From Astrocystis sublimbata (lineage: Eukaryota; Ascomycota; Sordariomycetes; Xylariales; Xylariaceae), in NCBI GenBank assembly GCA_022453515.1, contig JAJNNY010000031.1, positions 372,001-436,000 of the forward strand: DNA of 64,000 bases, in the 5' to 3' direction. Below, in pieces: positions 26,001-37,211 of the stretch. Within the stretch, counting starts at the first letter, position 1. Every line of letters starts with the position of its first letter. Under the pieces are notes generated by a model. The model searched no databases. It saw only the letters and a program-made list of their open reading frames with translations, and was not told the origin of the DNA. Made by a program: the position numbers and the translations under genes.

Positions 26001-26169
26001 GAAGGAACACAATCTGTCACAGGTCAAGGAGACCATGTACCGGTGCCAACAAGGGTTTACGCCTGTGCAGTTATACTACAAGCGAAACAAGCCAAATGAT
26101 TTAGTGGGCCCGCCAAAACCCGACTCCTCAAATCCTTACCCAGTAAAACCAAAACCTTTCTATCCGTAA
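23014..26169 (+). CDS. Ubiquitin-specific protease with rhodanese domain (USP8/Doa4 type)
   Basis: A cysteine protease that removes ubiquitin, probably from endosomal cargo. Exons are 23014-25188 and 25240-26169 (1034 aa); the join gives STLM-HYLRTIHAGY in frame. Residues about 25-135 look like the USP8 dimerisation/MIT-like helical domain (GDGYMQQAITFKEFGRLDLALQEYIRAF). A low-complexity linker follows. A rhodanese fold covers about 365-495 (VLLIDVRDRQLFDEGHIG). The catalytic part starts at GLINPGNWCYANAS with nucleophile C657; the general base is H958 in SGHYICF, and CDHCGAKN / CDVCKKFG are the zinc-type CxxC pairs of the family. The Cys box reads NPGNWCYAN instead of the usual NLGNTCYMN, which marks a particular fungal branch but leaves the catalytic residues intact. 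Its head-to-head neighbour is VPS27. Confidence 0.92.
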
Positions 26170-26745
26170 GATGAGCAAGTAGACTGGCTGAAGAAGGTGG
26201 TCTCTGGGGCACGAGACTATACATTGCATACTAGAATTATGGCTGCGAGAGGTGCTTGCCGTATTTGGATACCTTAGCAGCATTGTCCCCGAGCGTCAGA
26301 GCATTGGGAAGGAGTTCATCAGGCAAAGATCGGGGGTTGTGACTATTGTACATAGGAAACCAAGCGTTGTTACATTGACAGTAACCAATTTTTACCGTCA
26401 TCTATGCTTTCTTGTATTAAGAGATGCCGCGGTGATGTTGTCGCACCGACGGTGTTCGGAACATTGCTAAGTCAGTACCTACTTTGTCTCAGGGCCTTCC
26501 AGGTCTTGAACTAAAGCATCGGCGAAGTGGAGACCGGCGGCGGCGAGTGTGGAGCGGATTTGCGGTGAGGGGAGTCCCATCAGGTGCCGCATAACATCGG
26601 TACTACTGTAAGTGATAAAGTACCGAAAGTACGTAGCTCCAGATATTGTAAGTAGTCGAACTACATACTGTACCTAGGAAAAGACGATGAGACTGTGTGT
26701 GAGACGATGCCAATGGCCAGGGTAAATAATTATGATCATGCGACA

Positions 26746-27527
26746 CCTCGGCTCTTGAAATTGATATGTAAATAGGCGACATGTTTTCAATGCATCTTTC
26801 ACAAGACCCATCGAGATAAGGTGCCTACATTCGCGCGATGTCCTCCTCGGCCCAAGCAGATGCGCGTCGTATTGCCGAGGCACGGCGCAGCGCAAACGCC
26901 CGGAGATGGAGAAGATGCAAGCCTGCTGACCAGCCACCTTGTTCCCTACCTTAACTCAGCTACATTTACCTAGGTAGGCAAATGCGGGTCCCTAGGGAGG
27001 TACCTAGGTAGGTATTCTTCAATCCCAATTCCATCTGGGCGCATTTTAGCGCAAATATTTACCAATTGCCTGCCTGAACCCCCCGTCTGAGATGCCGAGA
27101 TGTTTTGTGGCCGGCAGTCGACGTCTGGGAGGCCCTGCTTTGGCCATTGAAAGATGTGTTGGAGGGACTGCCTCTACGATTACCTCTTGCCGCTGCCTAG
27201 GAGGATGTAGTTCAACGTTTCTCGGTATGAAATATCGCATCACGTACCAACTAGGTTAAGTAGGTGAGGATGAGGTGAGACCATAGATCACTCACTCTCC
27301 ATCATCGGACCAAAAACAATATGGTCCGAGGTTGATGTGCGGTCAATTCGCGAGGGCTAACAGCAGCACCAGCGTCGACGTCACAGGCCGCACGGAGCGA
27401 CCCGCAGAGACAGCTAGGGGTGCCACTTACAGCAGGCGGACCCTTAAGGTTCATTCATGCTTGGTCGAGCTTCGACCTCCTAGCTTTCCTCTCCCACCTA
27501 CATTATTTTCAAACGTCTGGACCGAGG
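26746..27527. promoter_or_regulatory. Cluster of CCTCGG/CCGAGG hexamers upstream of FAA
   Basis: Five copies occur at 26746-26751, 26845-26850, 26875-26880, 27326-27331 and 27522-27527. The chance expectation in this length on both strands is below one. Known biology: the zinc-cluster factors FarA and FarB of Aspergillus and their relatives bind CCTCGG in promoters of fatty-acid use and peroxisome genes, which fits the enzyme downstream. Binding here is inferred. Confidence 0.5.
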
Positions 27528-27630
27528 TCTGCTGAGTAACACATCCATAGCTACCACCTCATCCCTTTTCCACAAACATTAACCCTCTCTCCTCCCTCAG
27601 TAAACTCCCGTTGAGCTTGTCCTGCTGAAC

Positions 27631-27650
27631 GCATCGCATCGCATCGCATC
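27631..27650 (+). repeat. (GCATC)4 tract in the FAA leader
   Basis: Four perfect GCATC units lie 33 bases before the start codon. This is a simple repeat of no known role. Confidence 0.85.
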
Positions 27651-27682
27651 GCGTAGTTCCCCTGCTCGTCCAAATTCCAGTC

Positions 27683-29894
27683 ATGGCCCTCCCCACGCAG
27701 TATGAGGGGGTTCTGCCTCTACACATCGTGCAAAGCCCACCGTTTTCTGTCCCAGATCCCAGCGCACCCCAGATCGAAGGCGAAACGAAGCCATACAGGC
27801 ATGTCAAGGCGAAGAACGGCTTCATCACCCGCCCCTCGCCCGAGATAGCCACCATTTACGACCTGTTCACCAGCTCAGCAAAGAAATACCCCAGCAAGCC
27901 CGCCATCGGCACCCGCACCCTGGTCAAGACGCATGTCGAGGCCAAAAAGGTACCCAAGATCGTCGACGGCGTCAAGACTGAGGTCGAGAAGAAATGGACA
28001 TACTTCGAGCTGTCACCCTACAAGTTCCTCACCTTCAAGGAGTACGAGACGCGAGCGCTCAATGTCGGCGCTGGCCTGAGAAAGCTCGGCCTGGGCTCGG
28101 GCGACAGGATACACATATTTGCCTCGACAAGCGCCAACTGGTTATGCTTGTCGCACGGCGCCGCGTCGCAGTCCATCACCATTGCCACCGCCTACGACAC
28201 CCTCGGCGCAGACGCCGTCGAGTACTCCCTCACTCAGACCGAGGCGAAAGCCATGTACACCGACCCCCATCTTTTCAAGACGGCGAGCCGACCTCTCAGG
28301 AACGCAAAGCATGCCAAATACCTCATCTACAACGACTCTACCAATATGCCGGTATCAGATGATGAACTAGCCGAGTTCAAGTCATCACATCCCGACCTTA
28401 CCATCCTCTCATTTTCCGACCTGGTCGCCCTGGGCGCAGAGAACCCGACTCCAGTTGTACCTCCCAAACCCCAGGACCTGTGCTGCATCATGTACACGAG
28501 CGGCTCATCTGGCACACCCAAGGGTGTACCCATCACGCACGAGGGATTGGTTGCCGGCATCACGGGGTTATATGAAGTCATCGCCGAGACAATTACCTCG
28601 AAAGAAGTGGTCCTGGCTTACTTACCGCTGGCGCATATTCTGGAGATGTGCGTCGAGAACATTGTCATTTGCATAGGAGGAACACTGGGCTACGGCTCGC
28701 CCCGCACACTGGCTGATACCTCGATGCGCAACTGCGCGGGAGACATGCGCGAACTTGCGCCGACGGTGATGGTGGGCGTGCCGCAGATCTGGGAGACGAT
28801 ACGCAAAGGGATCGAGAGCAAAGTCAACTCGGGCGGTGCTCTCACTAAAAACCTCTTCTGGGGCGCATACCATCTCAAATCGATGCTCGTCTCGGCCGGT
28901 CTGCCCGGCGGTGGTATCCTAGATACCTTGGTTTTCAACAAAGTGCGACAGCTCACCGGTGGTCGCGTGCGTTTCCTCTTCAACGGCGGCAGCGGTATTT
29001 CCGAGGGCACTCTGCAGTTTATGAGTATGGTGTTATCACCCATGGTGACGGGCTATGGTTTGACTGAAACTTGTGCGAATGGGGTAGGTCACTGTTTTGG
29101 GACAATTAACAAAAGTCAATCGCTAACTGGATATCGTAGTCGCTGGGATGCCCGCTACAATGGACACCCAAAGCCATCGGTCCGGTGCCGCCTAGCTTAG
29201 AGCTGAAGCTCGTCAGTATCCCAGATATCGGCTACAGCGCATCTTCCGAACCGCCCCAGGGCGAAATCCTCCTGCGTGGTATGTGCGTGGCCAAGGAGTA
29301 CTTCAAGAACCCAGAAGAGACAGAGAAGGCGTACACGGCAGACGGGTGGTTCCGAACTGGCGATATCGGCGAGATCGATTCGGTAGGCCACATCAAGATC
29401 ATCGATCGCGTCAAGAACTTGGTGAAGTTGCAGGGCGGCGAGTACATAGCGCTGGAGAAACTCGAAGCCATCTACCGGGGGAGCATGTACGTGAACAACA
29501 TTATGATTCACGGGGACAGCTCGCAGCCGAAGCCGATTGCGATTGTGTCGCCGAACGAGAAGCCGCTCGCCGAGCTGGCACGGAGTCTCGACGTCGATAC
29601 GCAAGATATGCACCATGACAAGAAGGTGGAGGAGGCGGTGCAGAAAGACCTCATTATTTCGGCGAAAAAGGCTGGCCTCAGCGGGCTGGAGCTGATCAGT
29701 GGTGTTGTGCTTGTTGACGAGGAGTGGACACCGGCAAGTGTAAGTCATTTCTCCGCTGACACCACAAGGCATGATTTGTGATACTAATAACTGATATATA
29801 GGGTCTCGTCACGGCGACGCAGAAGGTCAACAGGAGAGCATTGAGGGATCAGTATAAGATACAGATCCAGAAATGCCTGAACCGGCAATCTTAA
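27683..29894 (+). CDS. FAA1: Long-chain fatty-acid CoA ligase (FAA1/FAA4 type)
   Basis: It activates long-chain fatty acids to acyl-CoA with ATP, for beta-oxidation, lipid synthesis and import. Exons are 27683-29083, 29140-29739 and 29802-29894, giving 697 aa, the usual length. The AMP-binding P-loop is YTSGSSGTPKG at 271-281. GYGLTETCANG near 457-467 is split from SLGCPLQWTPKAIGPVP by the first intron. The hinge region holds GWFRTGDIGEID and KNLVKLQGGEYIALEKLE, the fatty-acyl ligase signature. The C-terminus (TATQKVNRRAL, then QKCLNRQS) is standard and shows no PTS1 signal, so a cytosolic, lipid-droplet or ER position is more likely than peroxisomal matrix. Promoter hexamers suggest fatty-acid induction. 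FAA1 and FAA4 cannot be told apart here. Confidence 0.95.
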
Positions 29895-30597
29895 TGACAA
29901 AGATAAACTTGTTTGATACCTAATATGATATCACTGCCATATGAATAGCGAAATGCTTGGGTTGGACTAGATTTGGCTTATATTTAGATGGAAGCCATTC
30001 GAAATTGGATCCCCTCCGAGTCTCCTGTTGTTGGAAATCCGATATTGAAATTGTACGAGTATATAATGACGTTTGGCGTAGCATCTAGACTAGACTAGAC
30101 CATATGATGTTATGAATTGCTTGCTCTATTGCTTGCTCTATTGCTCACGTATCATTTATGAACCTGTGATATGTGGACTTGGTGAAGACGATGCATGATC
30201 CGTAAAATATACCCATCAGATATCGAATCGAAGTACACAGTGCTATTGTACATTCGGATGTAGTGGGCTTGGTGAGGCCGTGTCGGAGCCGCGACGGTAC
30301 AAGCTAGGTACCACGTAGGTACGCCTAGGCTCGACCGGGGGGCCTGGAGTTAGGACCCATCTTTTAGCAGCTCAATTTTTGGAAATTTGGGGAGGACATC
30401 CACACAGCCCACCAAAGAAGCCAAGGCGAGGCAGAAGCAGAGCAAGAACCGGTCAAGACAACCACCAACTTGTAGCACCGCATCTACCCCGATAACAACC
30501 TACTTCGCGTGTGCTGTGTTCCGTCCAGAACCACCGGAGCCTCCCGTTCAGCCACGAAGCCAAGCCGAGCTCGCAAGAGCTGTCAACACCAGCAAAC
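29895..30597. other. Intergenic between FAA and CCT5
   Basis: This holds the 3' flank of FAA, with a short GCTTGCTCTATT duplication near 30119-30142, and the CCT5 promoter and leader (30390-30597). No gene is seen. Confidence 0.6.
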
Positions 30598-32572
30598 ATG
30601 GCGATGAGTACGCTATCCCTGCTTCTGCCCCGCGCCTCGCTTTTTCAGCGGCCTGACGAGACAATGACGATGCTAACAGTGATGATGGGTGTTTACAGAT
30701 CTGGACCTGTCAAATGGTATGGGACCTGCACAGACTGTTGACCTCCAAAGCACTGTTACTGACTGCGAGCTACCATGTAGCTCATGTTATGAAAGATGAG
30801 CAAGGGCGGCCCTTCATCGTCGTCAGAGAGTATGTTGAACATACCTACTCGACCAGGAGCATGAAGCCATGCCACCGATCACTTTCTAACGCAGCCCACT
30901 AGCCAAGGAAAGAAGAGGCGCCAGTTCGGTAACGACGCCGTGAAATCACACATCCTCGCCGCCCGCACCGTCTCCAACATCGTGAAAACCTCCCTCGGTC
31001 CCCGCGGCCTCGACAAGATCCTCATCTCGCCCGACGGCGACATCACCGTCACCAACGATGGCGCCACCATCCTGCAGCAGATGGAGATCTCGAACCACGT
31101 AGCGAAGCTGCTGGTCGAGCTCTCCAAGTCACAGGACGACGAGATTGGCGACGGCACCACAGGCGTCGTCGTCCTGGCCGGCGCCCTGCTCGAGCAGGCT
31201 GCCGAGCTCATAGATAAGGGAATCCACCCCATCCGGATAGCAGACGGCTACGACCAGGCCTGCGACATCGCCGTTGCCGAGCTCGACCGCATATCCGACA
31301 CCGTCGACTTCAGCAAGACGAACACAGAGAACCTCGTCAAGGTCGCCCGCACGAGTTTAGGGAGCAAAATCGTGTCCAAAGCCCACGACCAGTTTGCCAA
31401 CATTGCCGTCGACGCCGTCCTCTCCGTCGCCGACCTCGAGCGCAAAGACGTCGACTTCGACCTCATAAAAGTAGACGGCAAGCTCGGCGGCGCCCTCGAG
31501 GACACCCTCCTCGTCAAGGGTGTCATCGTCGACAAGGACTTCTCACACCCCCAGATGCCCTCCGAGGTCCGCGACGCCAAGATCGCCATCCTCACATGCG
31601 CCTTCGAGCCGCCGAAGCCCAAGACCAAGCACAAGCTCGACATCTCGTCCGTCGAGGAGTATAAGAAGCTCCAGAGCTACGAGCGCGAGAAGTTCATCGA
31701 GATGATCCAGCAGATCAAGGACGCCGGCTCCAACCTCGTCATCTGCCAGTGGGGTTTCGATGACGAAGCCAACCATCTGCTTCTTCAGAACGAGTTGCCT
31801 GCCGTCCGGTGGGTCGGCGGTCCCGAGATCGAGCTGATCGCCATTGCCACGAACGGCAGAATAGTGCCCAGGTTTGAAGATCTGAGGCCGGAGAAGCTGG
31901 GTACTGCGGGTGTCGTCAGGGAGATGACATTCGGCACAACCCGGGAAAAGATGCTTGTTATCGAGGAGTGCGCCAACACTAGAGCTGTCACCGTCTTCGT
32001 CAGGGGCAGCAACAAGATGGTGAGTCTCCACGATTACATGAGCCAGCCAAGCTCATATTGCATAACTACGTTGCATGAACTGCTTGTTTGTACTGACGCA
32101 CAACGCACAGATCATCGACGAGGCCCGCCGGTCTCTCCATGACGCTCTCTGCGTAGTTCGCAACCTCGTGCGCGACAACCGCGTCGTATACGGCGGCGGC
32201 GCGGCCGAGATCGCCTGCTCGCTCGCGGTCGAGGACGAGGCCGTCAAGACGCCCGGGCTCGAGCAGTACGCGATGCGCGCCTTCGCCGAGGCCCTCGACG
32301 CCGTGCCCATGGCGCTGGCCGAGAACAGCGGGCTGAACCCCATCGCGACGCTCGCCGAGGTCAAGTCGCAGCAGGTGCGCGCGAGCCGCGAGGAGCGCGG
32401 CCGCCTCGGCGTCGACTGCATGAACACGGGCTCCAACAACATGAAGGACGCCTTCGTCATCGACCCCCTCATCAGCAAGCGCCAGCAGCTCATGCTCGCC
32501 ACCCAGCTGTGCCGCATGGTCCTCAAGGTCAACAATGTCATTGTCAGCGGGTCGGGCGACCAGGATTACTAG
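30598..32572 (+). CDS. CCT5: Chaperonin CCT/TRiC subunit epsilon
   Basis: A subunit of the cytosolic TRiC ring that folds actin, tubulin and WD40 proteins. Exons are 30598-30607, 30699-30716, 30781-30829, 30903-32019 and 32111-32572, giving 551 aa. The first two coding exons have only 10 and 18 nt; joined, they encode [26 protein letters not shown] in family-like order, which no other start provides. Group II chaperonin marks follow: [32 protein letters not shown] (nucleotide binding), then VRGSNKM joined to [18 protein letters not shown] and the C-terminal [10 protein letters not shown] and AEVKSQQ. The tail [14 protein letters not shown] is complete. A naive gene finder would lose the first 26 residues. 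Confidence 0.95.
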
Positions 32573-33223
32573 ACCTAGACGTTTTATCAAAATCTACGGA
32601 TAGAGATCAGGTCGATAGGTAGGTAGGTAGGTAGATGGATGACACAGAAGGGACTTCAAGATCAGTACAGCACAGCATGCATGGTCAGACGAAATGTCAT
32701 GACACATAGCTAGCCGGCTCACTTCATTCATGGTTTGATGATCTAGAGGGAGGTGGGGAAAGAAAGAATGGAAGGTCTATAAATAAAAGGCTTCGCGATA
32801 CCTGCTAAAGCAAGATAATCAATCAATCCCTTGAGTACCTATCTACCAACCTACTTACTTACCTCGCTTACTTATTTACCGATCTACCTATCCTGCTCAG
32901 ATGATCTATAAATTGAAATTCGTGACGTGTTTCAAGCTGAATCGTAAGACCTTTCACTTTCAAGGTCGCGCGCATTTGCACAATGTAAAAACCCATGTGT
33001 TCTGTTCTTCCAGCTACACACCTACCTATCTCTCTAGGCAGATGAGTACGCACGCAATGCTTGTCTATTTACCATACGCGAAACATATTTCTACAACTCC
33101 GATCTGTAATTCGGTCGATCGATCGATACATGAACCACACATCCCATTGCTTTCTTTCCTTCCTTACCCCCAATACGACCTGAAGAACCGCATCGGCAAC
33201 CTAAACAACCAAGCCCCAAAAAC
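32573..33223. other. Convergent spacer between CCT5 and HUL4
   Basis: This is the 3' flank of both genes. It contains a (GGTA)n tract at about 32615-32633 and a T/C-rich CCTACTTACTTACC stretch near 32845-32880. No gene is seen. Confidence 0.6.
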
Positions 33224-36200
33224 CTACGCAAACCCGAACCCCTCCGCGTTCTCGACCGCCATAGACAGCCTCTCGCGCAGGACCTCCTTGTCGCGGTACT
33301 CCGGCAGCAGGAGGTGTCCGTAGCACGTGTACGCCGTCGGCAGCCTCGCGCTTTCGCCGTCCTCCTCGCCGTTCTTCTGGATCACGAACTGGATGTTGCC
33401 CGCGCCGCCGACGGGCAGGCGGTCGCTCGAGGTCACGAACTCGAGCAGCTTGCGCCGCATGCGGTCGTCGAACTTCTTGACCACGGACCAGAAGTCGCGC
33501 ACCGTGCGGTGGTTGGCGTCCCAGCCCGAGTACCGCGCCACCGCCCGGAGCTCCGCGATGTCGATCTCCTGCGTGCCCTCGACGATGGCCTGGAGGAGGG
33601 AGGGGGTGAGCAAGGTGAGGGATTTGGGCTGTAAGCACGTGCGGAAGCCGCGGGCGAAGGCCTCGTATTGGGGCGCAACGGAGACGTCAGTCAGATACCG
33701 GATGTAATCGCTGACGAAGGCGTTGCGGTTTTCGCCCGTTACGGATGGTGCGTCTGTCGGGTTATCCGCGGATAGTGGCTCGGCGTTGAAGTGGAGGGAC
33801 GGCTGCGGCCACGATTCCGCTTGTGATGGGTCCATTTGGCGAGTGACTGGTTGCCCCAGCATCGTGGTGGAGAACTCGTACGTCAAAACGAAGATGTCCT
33901 CCACGGCACCGTCATTTTCATTCCACTCGAGTAGGTTAGTGAGGCCGCTGGCAAGCTCGGGCCAGCCGTCCGCGATATGATGCAGCTCTGTCACAGGTTC
34001 ACCTAGGAGCTTGTGATACAGAGCTTTGGGGAATGTCACAGGTAGTGTCAATCCATTGTAGACAGCAAGGGATAGAAGAAGGCCGATGAGCTCGTACTTC
34101 CACTCGGGCTGTAAGGAGCCCGGCTGGAACCATGTCATCCTCGTCCTGCTGTCAATAGTGAAGGCTCCGTAATTCGGATCGAGAGCTTCAGCGATAGCGA
34201 GCCGAAAAAATTCTTGCTGGACACCGCCATAGTCATAACCTTCCTCCCCGCTGTCCTCGCCAAGATGAATCTTCAGGGGCCTCAGGAGTTCCCGCTGCTC
34301 CCGCCGCCAAAGCTGATCGAAAGCGTCGGTCAAGATTTCATCACGTCGTATATTCAAAATCAGGAACTTGGATGCAGGTGTTCGAAGTAGATCCTCAAGC
34401 GCGCTTCGCTGATGAAGCTCCGTCACTAGACTACCCGGCTCTGTGATCATCCTTACTCGAAGCTGTAATGATGTAGCCTCTTCGTATGAATGGCTCATCG
34501 TCGAGAAATTGATCGCACGAAAATATGTCACAAGAGACGCAGGTTCGAAGATGAATGGGTAGTCCAGTAGATGAGCATTTTGCCTAGTCGAGACATAAGA
34601 GAGCCAGGCAACCGGCATATCCATTGAGTCCAGCCGGTCGCCAAAGAACTCACAACGGAAATGGATGTCACCCAGCAGAAGGGACTGGCGTTTTCGGTCT
34701 ATCCAAGTATGCTGTCAGCATGGGATGAACAAGAACATTGGGATGACAACTTACACATGGCGGATATTAGCTTGAGTGCACCGCCAAAAGCCCCCTCACC
34801 CGGAACGTCAGGGTTTCCTGTCCATTCTTGGATCATGACCGTCCTTGCCCAATCGAGCAGTAGGATGGGAATTCGCTTCTCGTGCATACTCCGCTCGGGC
34901 TTTGAGAAGCGCATTGAAGACTGCATCGATGGTTCGAGTTGAGACAGCAACGTTTCCAGTACATCTGTCTCTTTCAAGCAATCAACCATATTCAAGTCCA
35001 AGTCTATGAGTTCATCAAAGGAATGTCTTGTCACGATCGCCATCAATAGTCTTCTTACTAGCCTCAGCGCCATATCGTCGTTGAATGCGTCTTCGTATTG
35101 GAGAGACAACGTTGTTCGCTGTTCCGCAGCTGGTCCACTACCTGTAAGCAGCAGCCCGTGAGATCGAATGCGAGACATATCGAACAATCGCCGAGACTCC
35201 GTCACCAAGGGCGCGGCAGCGACCAGTGCATGAAAACCAATGGCCATCAATGCGGCTGTTTCGGCATTTGAAAATGATCTCTGCGGACTGGCAAACATCT
35301 TTGCAGTAGAGGACTGGGACATTTGCAACGACTTGGGGGGTGCAAACAGGCCTGTCATAGCAATCCACAGACTATCAAAAACAAGATGCGGAGCAGCTCT
35401 TGTCAAGCGAAGCATGCAATACCATACCGTCTGCGAGTCAATGAGCCCATCGTGGGAAGTAAAAGATTCGAGCAGAGCTTGCGGGTCGCTCAAAACGTGA
35501 AATATGCTCTGTTCAACGAAAAGTTTCCATTCGTACTTCAGGTTTTTGGAATATGGCACGTGGACTTTGCGGTTTCTCTTCCATATCTTACGCCGACTTG
35601 TATAGCGTCGGAGGGAGTCCCCTATGGCAGCCGGCTCTAGCATATGCCGTTCCGTAGTAGCATCTTCTTGCAGGACATCGCACAGGAAGTTCACGGCCTC
35701 GGGGCTGAGGCGGGACAACGACTGTGGAAGATAGCTGTCTAGTTCTGACGGGCAATCTGACAGGGCTTCGATAGACGAATCTTCACTAGGTAGCGACATG
35801 GAACCAATATCAAGCTCGCTACTACTGGATGCGTCTTCGGAGCCGTCTGTTTGTACTAATGGATCCTTCGTTCCATGTTCGCAGGAAGACTGGCTCGTTG
35901 ATCGAACAGTGTTGATGATGTCCTCACTGCGTGGTTCGACTACAGGACGATGAGTCGGCGGCCGAGCAGCGCATTTGGCAATCTTGTCGGGAGGAACAAA
36001 GAGTACATCATCGGCTGAGCCAACTACAGATTCCATTACGGCTTTAGATGACTGCGATCCAGACGAGGTACGAATTTGAGCGTTCGACTTTTTCCTCAGA
36101 TGTGGTGGCCGAGTGGCTGTCTCGCCGGATGTTCTCTCGGTAGAGGGACTGGGATGCAGCTCAGTCGCATTGACGACCGTACTTATTCCAGGCGAAGAGC

Positions 36201-37211
36201 CGATGTCGCCATTGATCTTCCTCACGCTCGCGTTGGTCAACTCGCGGCCGGTGTTGTCGCGTGGCGGCGCTGTACCTATTGTAAACAGCTGGTCGCTGGC
36301 CTCGTTTGATGATTGGTTTGCCTGGGTTTCCAAGTTGGACTTGGCAGAGAAGCGCGAGGTTTCAATTCTGTCTGACAAGGCCTCCATGTTATTTGGTGCT
36401 AACCATTCGAGCATCTTGAAAGCAGCAGTGCCAAAGACGGCGGCAGCAAAGGAGCGATAGTCTTTCTTCCCTACAGGCTTCTCGATGAGCTGTACTGGCA
36501 CAGAGTCATCCCCGACATTACGCGACCCGAGTGGTACAGTGAGAGACGGCGCGGACGCATCGGCCTTCCGAGCATGCACATCTTGGCCACCCCGTGGAGA
36601 TGTCTTCCGATCCGGCGGAGACCTCAAACGGCCCTGGCTCTTGGAGGGCGACAGACGAGCCTTGACCCTCTCGCGCGTAGAGGGGGACTTGGGAGCAAGG
36701 TGAAGGGGCGCTATGGCGTCGGATGGTTTGGCTGACGGTTGGAGGTATGGACATAATCGGGTCTCGGGGTCGTCCTGGCTCGCGAGGTAGACGGCGAGGG
36801 TTCTTGCGCTGTTCGGATTGTATCGTCGGATGGGCGACTTGCCTGCGGCTCTCTTCCGGTACGTGAAGCATGTTGTGGTCGAGCAGGCACTGTTGCCGCA
36901 ACCATTACGAAGCTGGATCACGAAGCTAGGCTGGACATCAGCTTTTCGCAAGAGACAAGGAGGGGGCTTTGGTGGAGGGGCGATACGCACCGGTCGATGA
37001 GAAGCTGCAGATGATGACGGCGAGAGGCGCGGTGGATGGTGTAGACGCGCTTCGGGTTCTCGACGTCGACGACCAACTCCCTGATCTCGGACGGGGCGTC
37101 AAGGGGCAGCTTGGGGAAGGGTGCACGTTCCCAGAGGGCGGCAAGGAGGTCATCGTCAAGTACGCCGCAGCCACAGCCGCTAGGGGCCGGGCGACTTGTG
37201 TCTATCGTCAT
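33224..37211 (-). CDS. HUL4: HUL4-type HECT E3 ubiquitin ligase
   Basis: It takes ubiquitin from an E2 onto its own cysteine and passes it to substrates. Exons are 36991-37211, 34755-36925 and 33224-34698 (1288 aa). The splice at 36926 (acceptor CCTAG) gives LLIDR-FVIQLRNGCGN, aligned with the UBE3A-type AZUL zinc module; its cysteines are C83, C88, C93 and C132 (RLCP). The middle third is low-complexity and phosphosite-rich. HECT occupies roughly the last 380 residues (PLKIHLGEDSGEEGYDYGGVQQEFF onward) and the catalytic cysteine is C1256 in YTCYGHLLLPEY. The frame is open 43 codons above the chosen ATG at 37211, so the start could lie at 37340. Yeast Hul4 works with Tom1 and Tul1-type quality control; the exact role here is inferred. 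Confidence 0.9.

Larger units (their letters stand above)
26170..27682. other. Upstream region of the acyl-CoA synthetase
   Basis: This contains the 3' flank of the ubiquitin protease and the FAA promoter. It carries a set of CCTCGG/CCGAGG hexamers (listed separately), CCTAGG words at 26967-27013 and a short (GCATC)n tract in the likely leader. There is no other gene. Confidence 0.6.
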
